NCBI RefSeq assembly: GCF_017874615.1
Contig: NZ_JAGIKV010000012.1
Location: 124,001-188,000 of the forward strand
Reading direction: 5' to 3'
Source of the DNA: Paenibacillus xylanexedens
GTDB lineage: Bacteria; Bacillota; Bacilli; Paenibacillales; Paenibacillaceae
DNA length: 64,000 nucleotides
Below the pieces are notes generated by a model. The model saw only the letters and a program-made list of their open reading frames with translations, was not told the DNA's origin and did not search any database. Below, in pieces: positions 16,075 through 25,283 of the stretch; within the stretch, counting starts at the first letter, position 1; every line of letters starts with the position of its first letter. Both the position numbers and the translations under genes were made by a program.

Positions 16075-17298
16075 ATGGCACGTGTATTAGTAGTCATTAC
16101 TCCAGCTGAAGGACATGTGAATCCATCGTTAGGATTAGTTACTCAGTTGATAGACAATGGTGAGGAAGTCATCTATGTGTGCACGGAGGAGTACCGTTCC
16201 CGAATTGAACAAACCGGTGCCCAGATCATTACCTATCCGTTTCCACAAGATGCCTTCTCTCATGATCCGGTGTTGAAACCCCAGGAATACAAGCATCCTT
16301 ATCAATTCATTTATATGATGGTAAGCGGTATTATCCGGAGAATCATCCCCAATGTATTGCAGGTGGTAGAGGATCAAAAGTTTGATTATATGATCTTTGA
16401 TTCCCTGATGGGATGGGGAGGGACTATTCTTGCAGAAAAACTGGGAATTCCTGCGGTGTGCTCGATTGCGTCCTTTGCTTTTGTGGAGCCTCTGGGGTCT
16501 AGCTCAGTTCTGAATGAGACGGAGACGAAGGAGTTATATGAGGCTACGATGAAGATCACAACGGAGTTAGCTGAAGAGCTTCAAGTGAGTATTCCAGCCA
16601 TGGAAGAGATTCCGGCACATGCAGGTCAGTTAAAGCTCGTGTACACCAGCCGTTATTTTCAGCCGCAGGCAGAAAAGCTGGATGATCGTTTTATTTTCAC
16701 GGGTCCTTCGATCATAACACGTCAAGATGCTCCGACCTTCTCGTTTGAGTTGCTTCGTGAACGGTACCCGCAAACCGTGTACATTGCTATGGGTACGATT
16801 TTAAATAAAAATTTGGATTTCTATCAGCTTTGCTTTGAAGCATTAGGGGATCTACCCGTGAATGTTGTTTTATCTTCAGGAAAGTACACGGACATGACGC
16901 CGCTGGCGAATCAAGTTCCTCCTAATTTTATCGTCAAGCCATACATTGCCCAGTTGGACATGCTGCAGCATACCGATGTTTTTATTACACATGCTGGAAT
17001 GAACAGCACAAGTGAGGCGTTATATTACAACGTTCCGATGGTGATGATTCCATTAACATCGGATCAGCCTCTTGTCGCCAATCGGGTACAGGAGTTGGGC
17101 GCGGGTATTACTTTAAATAAACATAACCTCAGTGCAACTAATTTGAGAGAGGCATTAACAGAAGTGCTACACAATTCACTTTATAGACGGCAGGCTTACC
17201 TCATTGGTGAATCTTTAAGGCAGGCTGGCGGTTACACACGAGCTGCCGAAATGATCATGAGTCATATGGGTTCAGGCCGGGGGAGTTACACAATTTAA
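16075..17298 (+). CDS. Macrolide-type (MGT/YjiC-like) UDP-glycosyltransferase
   Basis: About 408 residues of the GT1 (GT-B) fold. N-terminal acceptor domain (ARVLVVITPAEGHVNPSLGLV), C-terminal nucleotide-sugar domain with HAGMNSTSEALYYNVPMVMIPLTSDQPLVANRV, which matches the GT1 signature. Bacterial members glycosylate macrolides, flavonoids or other hydrophobic compounds and so inactivate or export them. The ATG at 16075 has GGGAGGTGGG upstream. With the preceding MFS pump it forms a plausible modify-and-export pair; that pairing is inference. Confidence 0.9.
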   Translation: MARVLVVITPAEGHVNPSLGLVTQLIDNGEEVIYVCTEEYRSRIEQTGAQIITYPFPQDAFSHDPVLKPQEYKHPYQFIYMMVSGIIRRIIPNVLQVVEDQKFDYMIFDSLMGWGGTILAEKLGIPAVCSIASFAFVEPLGSSSVLNETETKELYEATMKITTELAEELQVSIPAMEEIPAHAGQLKLVYTSRYFQPQAEKLDDRFIFTGPSIITRQDAPTFSFELLRERYPQTVYIAMGTILNKNLDFYQLCFEALGDLPVNVVLSSGKYTDMTPLANQVPPNFIVKPYIAQLDMLQHTDVFITHAGMNSTSEALYYNVPMVMIPLTSDQPLVANRVQELGAGITLNKHNLSATNLREALTEVLHNSLYRRQAYLIGESLRQAGGYTRAAEMIMSHMGSGRGSYTI

Positions 17299-17313
17299 AT
17301 GGTTTTCCATTCA

Positions 17314-17339
17314 AAGTCGCTTAATAAGCGGCTTTTTTT
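17314..17339 (+). terminator. Intrinsic terminator after the glycosyltransferase
   Basis: AGTCGCTT / AAGCGGCT stem (one G-T pair) with a tight loop and seven T residues. Confidence 0.8.
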
Positions 17340-17436
17340 GGTTTTAATAGTCTTAAGACTTGACCTACAGTTAACTCTATGTCTTATACTCGATTAGGCT
17401 TGCAAATTATATAAGGAATTGGAGATTTTATTTATT

Positions 17437-18666
17437 ATGGCGAAGAGCACGAATTGGAATGTTTTTGGACTGGCAATACTACTAGGTTTATTTTCTACAT
17501 TAGGTCCATTTACGATTGATATGTATTTACCGGCTTTTCCGGAGATTGCACAAAATATGAATACAACGGCATCACTTGTACAATTTAGCCTTACTGCTTG
17601 TTTATTAGGACTCGGTGTAGGACAACTTGTTATGGGTCCTTTGAGTGACGCGTACGGTAGACGTAGACCATTGTTGATCTGTATGGCAGCCTATATTATT
17701 TGTTCCTTGGCATGTGCTTTTGCTCCAAATATCGGACTATTAATTTTGTTTCGTTTCACGCAAGGATTTGCGGCTTCAGCTGGAATTGTCATTTCCCGTG
17801 CGATAGCTAGAGATCTATACAGTGGACATGAACTCACTAAATTTTTCTCTTTGCTGTTGCTTGTAGGGAATTTGGGGCCTCTGGCAGCACCCATCGCGGG
17901 AAGTGGGGTTCTTTCATTCACAACCTGGATTGGCGTGTTTATCTGCCTTTCATTCTTGGGAATTTTCTTATTAATCATGACAAAGTGGAGCTTAAAAGAA
18001 ACACACCCTATCGAAAGACGTATAGTTCCTGACTTCAAACAGCAATTGGGTAATTACAGAATGCTTCTGCGTGACCGCAAATTTGTTGGTTACATGCTGG
18101 CACAGGGAATCATGACGGCAGGGGTCTTTGCTTATGTGGCCGGAACCCCATTCATTTACCAAAATATATATGGCGTCACACCCACTGTATTTGCTATATT
18201 ATTTGCTTCGAACGGCATCAGCTTGATCATCGGATCTCAAATCGTGGGTCGACTAGCTAAACGTATCCCTGAGCAGACGCTGCTATTATCGGGACTATGG
18301 CTTGCTATAATAGCAAGTGTGGCTGCTTTGGTCGTAACCCTGGCTCATGGTCCACTTTTCGCATTGGTGATTCCATTGTTCTTCTTCGTATGCTCGATCG
18401 GCATTACGTCTACAGCGGCATTCCCACTTGCCATGGAGAGTCAAGCTAAGATGGCCGGAAGTGCAGCAGCACTGCTCGGCGTTGTTCCTTTTCTTCTGGG
18501 TGCACTGGTTGCTCCTCTGGTCGGCATCGCGGGTGAGGACACTGCCGTCCCGTTAGGACTCACTTTATTAATGACCAGTATCATTGCCATTGTTACTTAT
18601 TTCCTACTCGTTAAAAACGTCCCGCAGCATACACCTAATCATGCCCAGTCTAATGCTGACTTTTAG
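17437..18666 (+). CDS. Bcr/CflA-family MFS drug exporter
   Basis: About 409 residues, twelve membrane helices. GPFTIDMYLPAFPEIAQ in helix 1 and GPLSDAYGRRRPLL (motif A) are diagnostic for the Bcr/CflA branch, which exports bicyclomycin, chloramphenicol or sulfonamide-like compounds in studied members. The ATG at 17437 is chosen. A TTG at 17419 would put the likely GGAG site inside the gene. It is flanked by two similar terminators, so it is transcribed alone. Confidence 0.92.
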   Translation: MAKSTNWNVFGLAILLGLFSTLGPFTIDMYLPAFPEIAQNMNTTASLVQFSLTACLLGLGVGQLVMGPLSDAYGRRRPLLICMAAYIICSLACAFAPNIGLLILFRFTQGFAASAGIVISRAIARDLYSGHELTKFFSLLLLVGNLGPLAAPIAGSGVLSFTTWIGVFICLSFLGIFLLIMTKWSLKETHPIERRIVPDFKQQLGNYRMLLRDRKFVGYMLAQGIMTAGVFAYVAGTPFIYQNIYGVTPTVFAILFASNGISLIIGSQIVGRLAKRIPEQTLLLSGLWLAIIASVAALVVTLAHGPLFALVIPLFFFVCSIGITSTAAFPLAMESQAKMAGSAAALLGVVPFLLGALVAPLVGIAGEDTAVPLGLTLLMTSIIAIVTYFLLVKNVPQHTPNHAQSNADF

Positions 18667-18680
18667 TATAGAAGGAACAG

Positions 18681-18699
18681 CACGCCAAGCATTGGCGTG
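18681..18699. repeat. Perfect hairpin without T-tract
   Basis: CACGCCAA-GCA-TTGGCGTG, an 8-bp perfect stem with a 3-base loop just after the Bcr/CflA gene. No T-run follows, so it may protect the 3' end of the RNA or be a binding site. Confidence 0.4.
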
Positions 18700-18726
18700 A
18701 GACATAAATGAATATGATTCCATCAC

Positions 18727-18752
18727 AAGTCGCTGCAATAGCGGCTTTTTTT
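18727..18752 (+). terminator. Intrinsic terminator after the Bcr/CflA gene
   Basis: GTCGCT / AGCGGC stem with a GCAAT loop and seven T residues, almost a copy of the terminator at 17314. Confidence 0.75.
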
Positions 18753-18755
18753 GGT

Positions 18756-19724
18756 TTAAGGGCAGAATAAGCTTAATCTCTCTTGTACAGCATTCAGGAC
18801 TTCTTCCGGAATCTCCTTCACCTTGATATCTTCTCCTAGAAAAAGCAACCAATTGGTGATTTCGGTTAACTCTTCTGAGTTATGAACATTCATAAATGCC
18901 TTTAGGAGAGCCGTAGTCTGGTATGGATTCGTATAGGCAATTGAAAACTTTAAAGGATGGTATTTTTTGAATTGCGCAATCGCCTTTGGGCCAAGTTCCA
19001 GGACAAGGTTGATAACTTCTTCCTGCGTATTTCGTTTGAGTTGTTCTACAATCTTTTTTGTACTCCGTCTTTTTTTCGTCGGATATGATTCTACATGGAT
19101 GAGGTTGTCGACTGATACGATTCGTCTCTTTTCTTCCTCCAAGTCAAAACCTTCAATGATCCAATGGCCTTTTTGATGATGAAGGTGCACGAGAACAATG
19201 GGATAGGACTTTGTTTTCTTCTCTTCTTGGACAGTAACTAACAAATAACGTTCTATAAGAAGAATTTGAATGAGTTTTTCTAAGGTAGGGTGAGGCAGGT
19301 CTGACAGATCAAGCAAGTCTGGATTATGGGGATTGGTCCCTTCAAAAAGCAATATTTGATTCAAATGTACAAGGTCATCCTGCTGATTTTCGGAGATAAG
19401 GCCCAATAATTTTTCAGCCAAAGATTGACGACTCTTCAGATAAGGAAGCTGTTGATTTCTTGTCGCCATAAAGGCAATGAATAACGCTTTGATTTCATTA
19501 TCGGTAAACCGGACCGTGGGCAGGAGGGAGTTGTTCATAACAAAATAACCCCCGTCCCGCCCAACTTCAGCGACAAGTGGCATTCCCATAGCTTCAATTT
19601 CTCTGATATCTCGAATGGCTGTTGAACGAGAAATGTTAAATTCTCGCATGATTTCAGAGATGGTAAAGTGGGCACGATTATTGATATACCGCGTGATGAT
19701 ATTTATGCGTTCAACCTTTTTCAT
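18756..19724 (-). CDS. YafY/YobV-type regulator with WYL domain
   Basis: 322 residues. Helix-turn-helix of the HTH_11 type (INIITRYINNRAHFTISEIMREFNISRSTAIRDIREIEAMGMPL), then a central WYL region around residues 140-230 (PIVLVHLHHQKGHWIIEGFDLEEEKRRIVSVDNL) and a WCX-like C-terminus. WYL proteins bind small ligands or nucleic acids and control stress or metabolism genes. It diverges from a GyrI-like protein, a pairing often seen in Bacillota, so it likely controls that gene. Confidence 0.9.
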   Translation of the reverse strand: MKKVERINIITRYINNRAHFTISEIMREFNISRSTAIRDIREIEAMGMPLVAEVGRDGGYFVMNNSLLPTVRFTDNEIKALFIAFMATRNQQLPYLKSRQSLAEKLLGLISENQQDDLVHLNQILLFEGTNPHNPDLLDLSDLPHPTLEKLIQILLIERYLLVTVQEEKKTKSYPIVLVHLHHQKGHWIIEGFDLEEEKRRIVSVDNLIHVESYPTKKRRSTKKIVEQLKRNTQEEVINLVLELGPKAIAQFKKYHPLKFSIAYTNPYQTTALLKAFMNVHNSEELTEITNWLLFLGEDIKVKEIPEEVLNAVQERLSLFCP

Positions 19725-19762
19725 TGGGCCCCCTAAACAGTATCATATTCTGACATGATTTA

Positions 19763-19778
19763 AGGTTATTATAAACCT
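19763..19778. promoter_or_regulatory. Dyad between WYL regulator and GyrI-like gene
   Basis: AGGTT-ATTATA-AACCT inverted repeat in the 105-base divergent gap; possible operator of the WYL regulator. Confidence 0.4.
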
Positions 19779-19829
19779 ATCAAGTGAAAACACAAATCAA
19801 TTGAAAATTTAAAGAGGACGGTGTAAACC

Positions 19830-20309
19830 ATGAGTAATTATCATTTCGAAGAAAAAGACAGCTTTATCGTGTTAGGTATTGGAACAGAGCTTAAGAGCGA
19901 CTATACAGACTATGTTGGCATCAGCAAGGAGAAGGCGGATTTTTGGTCCATGGTGAAGGAGGATGGAAGCCTGGACAAACTAAAGTCTCTGGCAACAAAC
20001 GACTACATTTTTGCCGTAAACGAAGCAGTGAATAACCAGATGATGCATTATGCTGGTGTCATGACAGAAGAATCTCTGCCAGAAGCAACGAGAGTAATCC
20101 AATTTCCTAAGGGAGAATACCTGGTTGTGAAGGGCGAAGCAGAGACGGCTGATGCGCTCAGTAATATGCTTACTGGTATTGCCTTTGGTCAAGCCCTCCC
20201 CGTAGAAAAAGATTATGCCTATGTTGGCGGTCCAAATACAACAGTTGAAATGGGAGAAAAAAACGATTTGGTATATGGTGAAATGTGGATTCCTGTTGTA
20301 AGGAACTAA
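19830..20309 (+). CDS. GyrI-like small-molecule-binding (effector-binding) protein
   Basis: 159 residues. The repeat-like pattern FIVLGIGTELKSDYTDYVG... and FPKGEYLVVKGEAETADALSNMLTGIAFGQALP..YVGGPNTTVEM fits a stand-alone GyrI-like/AraC effector-binding domain. Such proteins bind amphipathic drugs, and some hydrolyse cyclopropanoid toxins. AGAGGACGG lies before the start. It diverges from the WYL regulator. No catalytic Glu/Tyr assignment was attempted. Confidence 0.82.
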   Translation: MSNYHFEEKDSFIVLGIGTELKSDYTDYVGISKEKADFWSMVKEDGSLDKLKSLATNDYIFAVNEAVNNQMMHYAGVMTEESLPEATRVIQFPKGEYLVVKGEAETADALSNMLTGIAFGQALPVEKDYAYVGGPNTTVEMGEKNDLVYGEMWIPVVRN

Positions 20310-20374
20310 CGAGCAGGGGAGATTGGATAGTCGGTCGTATATCGTTTAAAGTCACGAACATAGTACTATTGAAA

Positions 20375-20396
20375 GCCGCTAATGTAGCGGTTTTTT
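20375..20396 (+). terminator. Intrinsic terminator after the GyrI-like gene
   Basis: CCGCT-AATGT-AGCGG stem with six T residues. Confidence 0.8.
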
Positions 20397-20485
20397 GTTG
20401 TTCATTAGGAGCATAATCATACATGAAAACAGCAGATCACTAATAAAATAGATGAAAGGAAGAATTATGGAAGGGAGCAGTCTGA

Positions 20486-20833
20486 GTGAATACTCGTCTC
20501 GCTGAAACAACCATTTGTGGGGAGTTCCATATTAATTCAGCAACCATAACAGAGGTTTTAACCCTGTGGTCAGCATCTTCAACCTTAAACGTGCATGGTA
20601 CAGTAAGTATTTATAATCATAAACAAAGTAATTCATCTGTCTTTTTGAACATAATACATAATGAAGGAACGAATTCGCTTCCTGTTCTACCGGGTAACAC
20701 CTGTGCTTTTAGCTGTGCCGGAATGCATCATATTGAAGTGGAGATTGAAAAGAGCTTAAACAATATTGCAAGCGGCACATTTGGAATAGATATATACTAT
20801 CAGGTTCTAAATGAAGAAGAGGATGAGGAATAA
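20486..20833 (+). CDS. Ena-like small spore-appendage candidate (DUF3992-type), first of two
   Basis: 115 residues with a GTG start behind GAAGGGA. An early Cys (TTICGEFHI) is followed by alternating strands that look like a jellyroll beta-sandwich (LTLWSASSTLNVHGTVSIYNHKQSNSSVFLNIIHN, SLPVLPGNTCAFSCAGMHHIEVEI, GTFGIDIYYQVL). The order of elements matches the DUF3992 subunits of endospore appendages (S-Ena/L-Ena), in which N-terminal cysteines staple subunits together. The C-terminus is an acidic tail (NEEEDEE). There is no signal peptide, as expected for a protein assembled in the mother cell. The match is from memory of family patterns and is moderate. Confidence 0.5.
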   Translation: MNTRLAETTICGEFHINSATITEVLTLWSASSTLNVHGTVSIYNHKQSNSSVFLNIIHNEGTNSLPVLPGNTCAFSCAGMHHIEVEIEKSLNNIASGTFGIDIYYQVLNEEEDEE

Positions 20834-20917
20834 ATGGAAACAAAGTTGGAATAGCCCGAACCACTACTATTTCCCCACATATATTTATAGAAAGAGTATT
20901 TTTAAGGAGGTTCACAA

Positions 20918-21262
20918 ATGGCTCAAATTGGTAATTGTAATAATACGGTTTCTCCAGCGGTTGTAAACGACGCCGTATGTACTACGATAAGTTTGTCAGA
21001 TACGGGAGGGACACCAACAATTATATACGAAAATTCCTCAACGTTTCTGATAAACGGAACTATTCTAATTGAGAATAACGGAGTGGGGGCTTCACCCACC
21101 GCTGCTTTGCTTATTGACGGAGTTCAAATTCCTGGTTTTGTCGTAGCCCCAGGTAGCAGTAGATCTTATACTGCACCAACAATTAATACTATAAGTCTCA
21201 TTGGAGCCGGTGCGGGAACAACAAGTATCAAAATTGCGTTCTCTTTGAATTACAGATTCTAA
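20918..21262 (+). CDS. Ena-like small spore-appendage candidate (DUF3992-type), second of two
   Basis: 114 residues behind a strong AAGGAGG site. The N-terminal arm has Cys at 7 (IGNCNNTV) and 21 (NDAVCTTISL). A jellyroll-like body follows, with the Ena-type layout of strands TFLINGTILIENNGVGASPTA, GFVVAPGSSRSYTAPTINTISLIG and SIKIAFSLNYRF at the end. The VVxDxVC element and the 'apGss.sft..rfntI.l' stretch resemble what I recall of Ena1 subunits. It lies 84 bases after the first candidate. Alternatives would be another exosporium or coat protein. The function is inferred from pattern and context (spore germination operon nearby). Confidence 0.6.
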   Translation: MAQIGNCNNTVSPAVVNDAVCTTISLSDTGGTPTIIYENSSTFLINGTILIENNGVGASPTAALLIDGVQIPGFVVAPGSSRSYTAPTINTISLIGAGAGTTSIKIAFSLNYRF

Positions 21263-21474
21263 GTATAGGATATTCAATGTGAAATAATCCCTTCTTTTAT
21301 AGGAAGTGGATTCTTTTTTTAGTTCGATGTCTAGTGATTATCATTTAATAGATTTAGTATTCCTCAAATATGTTATCATATTCTTTGTGATGACGGCTTC
21401 ATTCGAGAACAGCTAAGTAATAAGCATTTTTTATTATTTACATAAAGTCAATGGAAGGCAGGAGATATAGCAGT

Positions 21475-22914
21475 ATGGTCACGCTGATACTTTCGCTCGT
21501 TATGATTATAAACATATTACTCTCAGCGGTATTTTTGTTTTTTGAAAGGAGAGACATTGGTTATACTTGGGCCTGGCTCATGATATTTTACTTCATTCCT
21601 ATTTTAGGTTTTATCGTTTATCTCTTTCTGGGACGTAACCTCAAAAAGAAAAATTTTTACGGACTTTCAGCTGAAGAGAGAAACTCCCTAAAGTTAATTG
21701 TCGAGAACCAGTTAGTGACATTGAAGGAGCAACGTAAGGAAAACAACCCCCTGCTCATGAAATATGCTGACCTGATTCAATTGAATCTCACATCATCCAA
21801 TGCAATCTTAACCAATGACAATGAGATATTCATCTTCGATGATGGACAAGAGAAATTTGATTCTTTATTTGCTGATATCAAAGAAGCCAAGAAAGAGATT
21901 AACATCCAGTATTACATTATTCAACCGGATTCCTTAGGGAAGAAATTACGAGATGAATTAACTATAAAAGCTAAAGAAGGCGTAAAAGTGCGAGTTCTCT
22001 ATGACGAAATTGGTTCAAAGAAACTTTCATTGAAGTTTTTCAGAGAACTGATCTCTGCCGGTGGAGAAGTAGAGGTCTTTTTCCCGTCACTGATTAGGCC
22101 ATTAAATTTCCGTATGAATAATCGAAATCATCGAAAACTTTGTATTATTGATGGGGAGATTGCTTATATCGGCGGATTTAATCTGGGAAATGAGTATCTG
22201 GGCATGGATAAAAAGTTTGGATACTGGCGTGATACACATTTTAAAATGCACGGAGATGCCGTTAATCATATTCAAGGAAGGTTTATTTTGGATTGGAAAC
22301 ACGCCAGCAAATCCGATCAAGTAAGTTACGAACAATTCTCCTTCAACACAGCAAAGCTTGATGGTTCAAGTCCAGTTCAGATTGTGTCTAGTGGTCCTAA
22401 CTCACAGGTGGAACACCTGAAGAATATGTACATCAAGCTTATAGTAAATGCCAAAAAGAGTGTGTATATTCAAACGCCTTACTTTATTCCTGACAGCACT
22501 TTTATGGATGCATGTAAAATCGCACTGCTATCCGGGGTGGATCTGCGCATTATGATTCCCAATAAGCCCGATCACCCGTTTGTATATTGGGCGACTTGGG
22601 CGTATGCTGGTGAATTATTGGACTATGGAGCCAAGATTCTTTTATATGATAATGGATTCTTACACGCAAAGACCATTGTAGTAGACGAAGAAGTCGCTTC
22701 AGTAGGGACGATGAATATTGATTCCCGGAGCTTTAGGTTGAATTTTGAGGTGAATGCAATTGTATATGACGAGCGAGTTGCGAAACAACTTCAAGAATTG
22801 TTTCATCAAGATAGCCAGTTAAGTACAGAACTTACTTCTGATCGTTATAGAAACAGGTCCCTTATTATAAAATTTAAAGAAGGAATATCACGTCTTCTTT
22901 CACCGATTTTATAG
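21475..22914 (+). CDS. cls: Cardiolipin synthase (phospholipase D superfamily)
   Basis: About 479 residues. Two N-terminal membrane helices are followed by two PLD catalytic domains, each with an HxKx4D motif: HRKLCIIDG near residue 218 and HAKTIVVDE near residue 395, each followed by the usual G-G/S-x-N. It joins two phosphatidylglycerol molecules to cardiolipin at the membrane. The length is standard. The ATG at 21475 has AGGAG ten bases upstream; ATG 21451 is the alternative. Cardiolipin matters for sporulation membranes in bacilli, which fits its neighbours. Confidence 0.95.
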   Translation: MVTLILSLVMIINILLSAVFLFFERRDIGYTWAWLMIFYFIPILGFIVYLFLGRNLKKKNFYGLSAEERNSLKLIVENQLVTLKEQRKENNPLLMKYADLIQLNLTSSNAILTNDNEIFIFDDGQEKFDSLFADIKEAKKEINIQYYIIQPDSLGKKLRDELTIKAKEGVKVRVLYDEIGSKKLSLKFFRELISAGGEVEVFFPSLIRPLNFRMNNRNHRKLCIIDGEIAYIGGFNLGNEYLGMDKKFGYWRDTHFKMHGDAVNHIQGRFILDWKHASKSDQVSYEQFSFNTAKLDGSSPVQIVSSGPNSQVEHLKNMYIKLIVNAKKSVYIQTPYFIPDSTFMDACKIALLSGVDLRIMIPNKPDHPFVYWATWAYAGELLDYGAKILLYDNGFLHAKTIVVDEEVASVGTMNIDSRSFRLNFEVNAIVYDERVAKQLQELFHQDSQLSTELTSDRYRNRSLIIKFKEGISRLLSPIL

Positions 22915-23023
22915 CTCAGCTTCACTGCCGATGTTATACTCAACCAGGCACGATAAAGCTTCTCACTGAAGCGCTTCTTAACGACTAGGATATTAGCAAA
23001 TCATTCTTTTAAGTCAACAGTTA

Positions 23024-23053
23024 AAAGCTCTCTTCGACATTGAAGAGAGCTTT
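23024..23053. terminator. Bidirectional terminator between cls and the germination operon
   Basis: A perfect 12-bp stem AAAGCTCTCTTC / GAAGAGAGCTTT with a 6-base loop. The minus-strand side ends in TTTT, so it mainly terminates the germination operon. Confidence 0.75.
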
Positions 23054-23076
23054 CCCAGTTGCACGACAGCATGTTA

Positions 23077-24198
23077 TTAATTTAACACACCATTGCCGAC
23101 TATCGTAACCTTTACTTCCGGGTGAAAACGAACTTGGGCATATTCTTTATTCCAGTTTAGGTTTTTCCATAAGTCCGGGTAATGGGCAATTAAATGTCTG
23201 CCAATACCGAAGGAATCACAACCACTTTGCTGAAGTGTTTTGATAATTTGTTCTGCGTCCTGAGTCATGTCATCGGATAACTGGCTGTTCAGACGTTCAA
23301 TCGTGTCTTTTTCCTGAAGATGATTCATTGCATACTCAACGATCGTTACTGGAAGTTCGATACGGAGGTTCACATCAATTTGTCTATCATTTGCAACCTT
23401 TACCGCGATTTTGCGCTTAATTTGTGCGATATTTGCTTCATAAGTGACATAGTTCCGCGGGTTGTTGGAAGGCCCTGGGTGGACCTTTTTGACAAAACGC
23501 GCTGCTTTATTCCATTTCCCACTCATAATAATGTATAGAGGAGCCTGTTCGGTCGTAAGACTCCCATTGAACCTTTGCCCATGAAACAGGGCGATTCCCC
23601 GAGCATCAATTTCCTCTCCATCCTTATATAGATAAGGCAGCGTAAAATCCTGTCCCGGATCCAGCATGGGAGGGAGAAGGGTCTCTAACGTCATTTCCGG
23701 AAAAATACATAATTCCTCCAGACTCTTAATTTTTTTGGTAATAAAATCACCAATCAATATGCTGCCAACTTTTTTTTGGTGTAACAGATCTCCGGCATCG
23801 CCATCCACAATTGCAATTTTCACATGTGAGGTTGGGTAATCGGGTTCCCGATATAAGACGTCCAGGTAGGGATAGATATCATTTTGTGCGAGTTTGTTGC
23901 CGTATAAGATCATCCCATATTTGAAAAACCGGATATCACCAGTCACTTTAGCGCGAATTCTATCTGTACTTTGACGGACGGATCTCCCGGTGCCTGAGTG
24001 GACTTCATTACCGTTGCTCCCTTGTTGACTCTCAGAATCATCGACAATTTCAAGCGTCTGTTTAATTTCACCCTCTGAGGTGATGTCAAACGCCGAAGCA
24101 TTAGCTAGTCTTGCATCTTTTAAACTATCCTGATCCCAGCATCCCGTCATCACCATGAGCAGTAACAGGGGGAGAAGAATTTTTCCTCGTTTACTCAT
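23077..24198 (-). CDS. GerAC-type germinant receptor lipoprotein (Ger(x)C family)
   Basis: 373 residues. A lipoprotein signal peptide with lipobox VMTGC (Cys20) anchors it to the outer face of the spore inner membrane. The start CWDQDSLKDARLANASAFD is typical of Ger(x)C. The C-terminal half (ERLNSQLSDDMTQDAEQIIKTLQQSGCDSFGIGRHL) matches the family's C domain. It is the third gene of the operon and overlaps the B-subunit gene by 4 bases (ATGA). Confidence 0.95.
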   Translation of the reverse strand: MSKRGKILLPLLLLMVMTGCWDQDSLKDARLANASAFDITSEGEIKQTLEIVDDSESQQGSNGNEVHSGTGRSVRQSTDRIRAKVTGDIRFFKYGMILYGNKLAQNDIYPYLDVLYREPDYPTSHVKIAIVDGDAGDLLHQKKVGSILIGDFITKKIKSLEELCIFPEMTLETLLPPMLDPGQDFTLPYLYKDGEEIDARGIALFHGQRFNGSLTTEQAPLYIIMSGKWNKAARFVKKVHPGPSNNPRNYVTYEANIAQIKRKIAVKVANDRQIDVNLRIELPVTIVEYAMNHLQEKDTIERLNSQLSDDMTQDAEQIIKTLQQSGCDSFGIGRHLIAHYPDLWKNLNWNKEYAQVRFHPEVKVTIVGNGVLN

Positions 24199-25283
24199 AT
24201 CATCTTCTCTTTTCGTTTCATTATATAAGATAGAACCAACAGGAGCAGAGGCAGGATCATGAGAAAAAAGTATGCCGATCTGTTGGCTATCGTACTAATT
24301 AACTCAAGTTTTTCCTTCTGTTGTGGCAGATAGGCAATTATGCAAGAAGCAATAACGACATAAGGCACCGCTTTTTTATGGTGTTTTTGTTTGAAGAAAT
24401 AACTTATACCATAGGATGCCGTATAGTAATAGCCACATATGGCCCCAAAAATGGAAATTAACCAGATAGGGAGGAACAGGAAATCGGCCCGATCCATTGT
24501 CCCGAGTGGGATAGAGCGGAGCAGATATATGACCGGTTCAGGCATTAAGTCAAGTTGCTGGGGGCTGAACGCCGTTGAACAAATGAACACAGTGAATGCA
24601 TACAACACCACGACTACAGCACTTGCTAAAGCAACAGACTTGAGTTTGCCACCGCTGCTACCTTCAACCATAGGAAACACAACGAGAAAAAACTCGAATC
24701 CGAACATAGCCATTAATGTTTCGGTTGATCCACTAATGATATTGGGCCATCCTGCTTCGGTTAAAGGCAAAAGATATAACAGATTGACTTCCTTGAGTCC
24801 ATAACTGATCAATACCATCATGGGCAAGACCAAAAAGGAGATGAGTACCAGTACTCGGGCAATGATTCGTAATTTTTGTCGAACCAAATAGATACTGCTG
24901 AACAAGAAGAGGGCTAATATAGCCCATCGAGGCGTATCCTGCAGCATCCAGCGGTTAATCACACTGTAGGCGTTCACCAGAACAGAAGTACCCATTAACA
25001 GGAAATATCCAACGTAGGCAATGATCAGCAACTTGCCAATCCATTTACCCGTAATCAGCGTTACAATGTCATAAATGGATGAACTCGGGAATCTTCGCAT
25101 CAAAAGCCAGCACAACAATATGACAAGTTGGATCAGGAACCCTCCAAGAAAAACAGAAATCCATCCACCGCCTTTAGAGATAAGGTGTATACGGTAAGGG
25201 AGGGACAGAATATCTACACCGATCTCAAATTTCAAAATGAGCAAGAATAATTGTCCCCGAGTGATTGTTGTTTCCTTATTCAC
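24195..25283 (-). CDS. GerAB-type germinant receptor membrane protein (endospore germination permease)
   Basis: 362 residues with a GTG start; about ten membrane helices of the APC-like GerAB/ArcD/ProY family (ITRGQLFLLILKFEIGVDILSLPY at the start). The B subunit is thought to hold the germinant binding site. It overlaps the A-subunit gene by 8 bases and the C-subunit gene by 4. Confidence 0.95.
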   Translation of the reverse strand: MNKETTITRGQLFLLILKFEIGVDILSLPYRIHLISKGGGWISVFLGGFLIQLVILLCWLLMRRFPSSSIYDIVTLITGKWIGKLLIIAYVGYFLLMGTSVLVNAYSVINRWMLQDTPRWAILALFLFSSIYLVRQKLRIIARVLVLISFLVLPMMVLISYGLKEVNLLYLLPLTEAGWPNIISGSTETLMAMFGFEFFLVVFPMVEGSSGGKLKSVALASAVVVVLYAFTVFICSTAFSPQQLDLMPEPVIYLLRSIPLGTMDRADFLFLPIWLISIFGAICGYYYTASYGISYFFKQKHHKKAVPYVVIASCIIAYLPQQKEKLELISTIANRSAYFFLMILPLLLLVLSYIMKRKEKMI

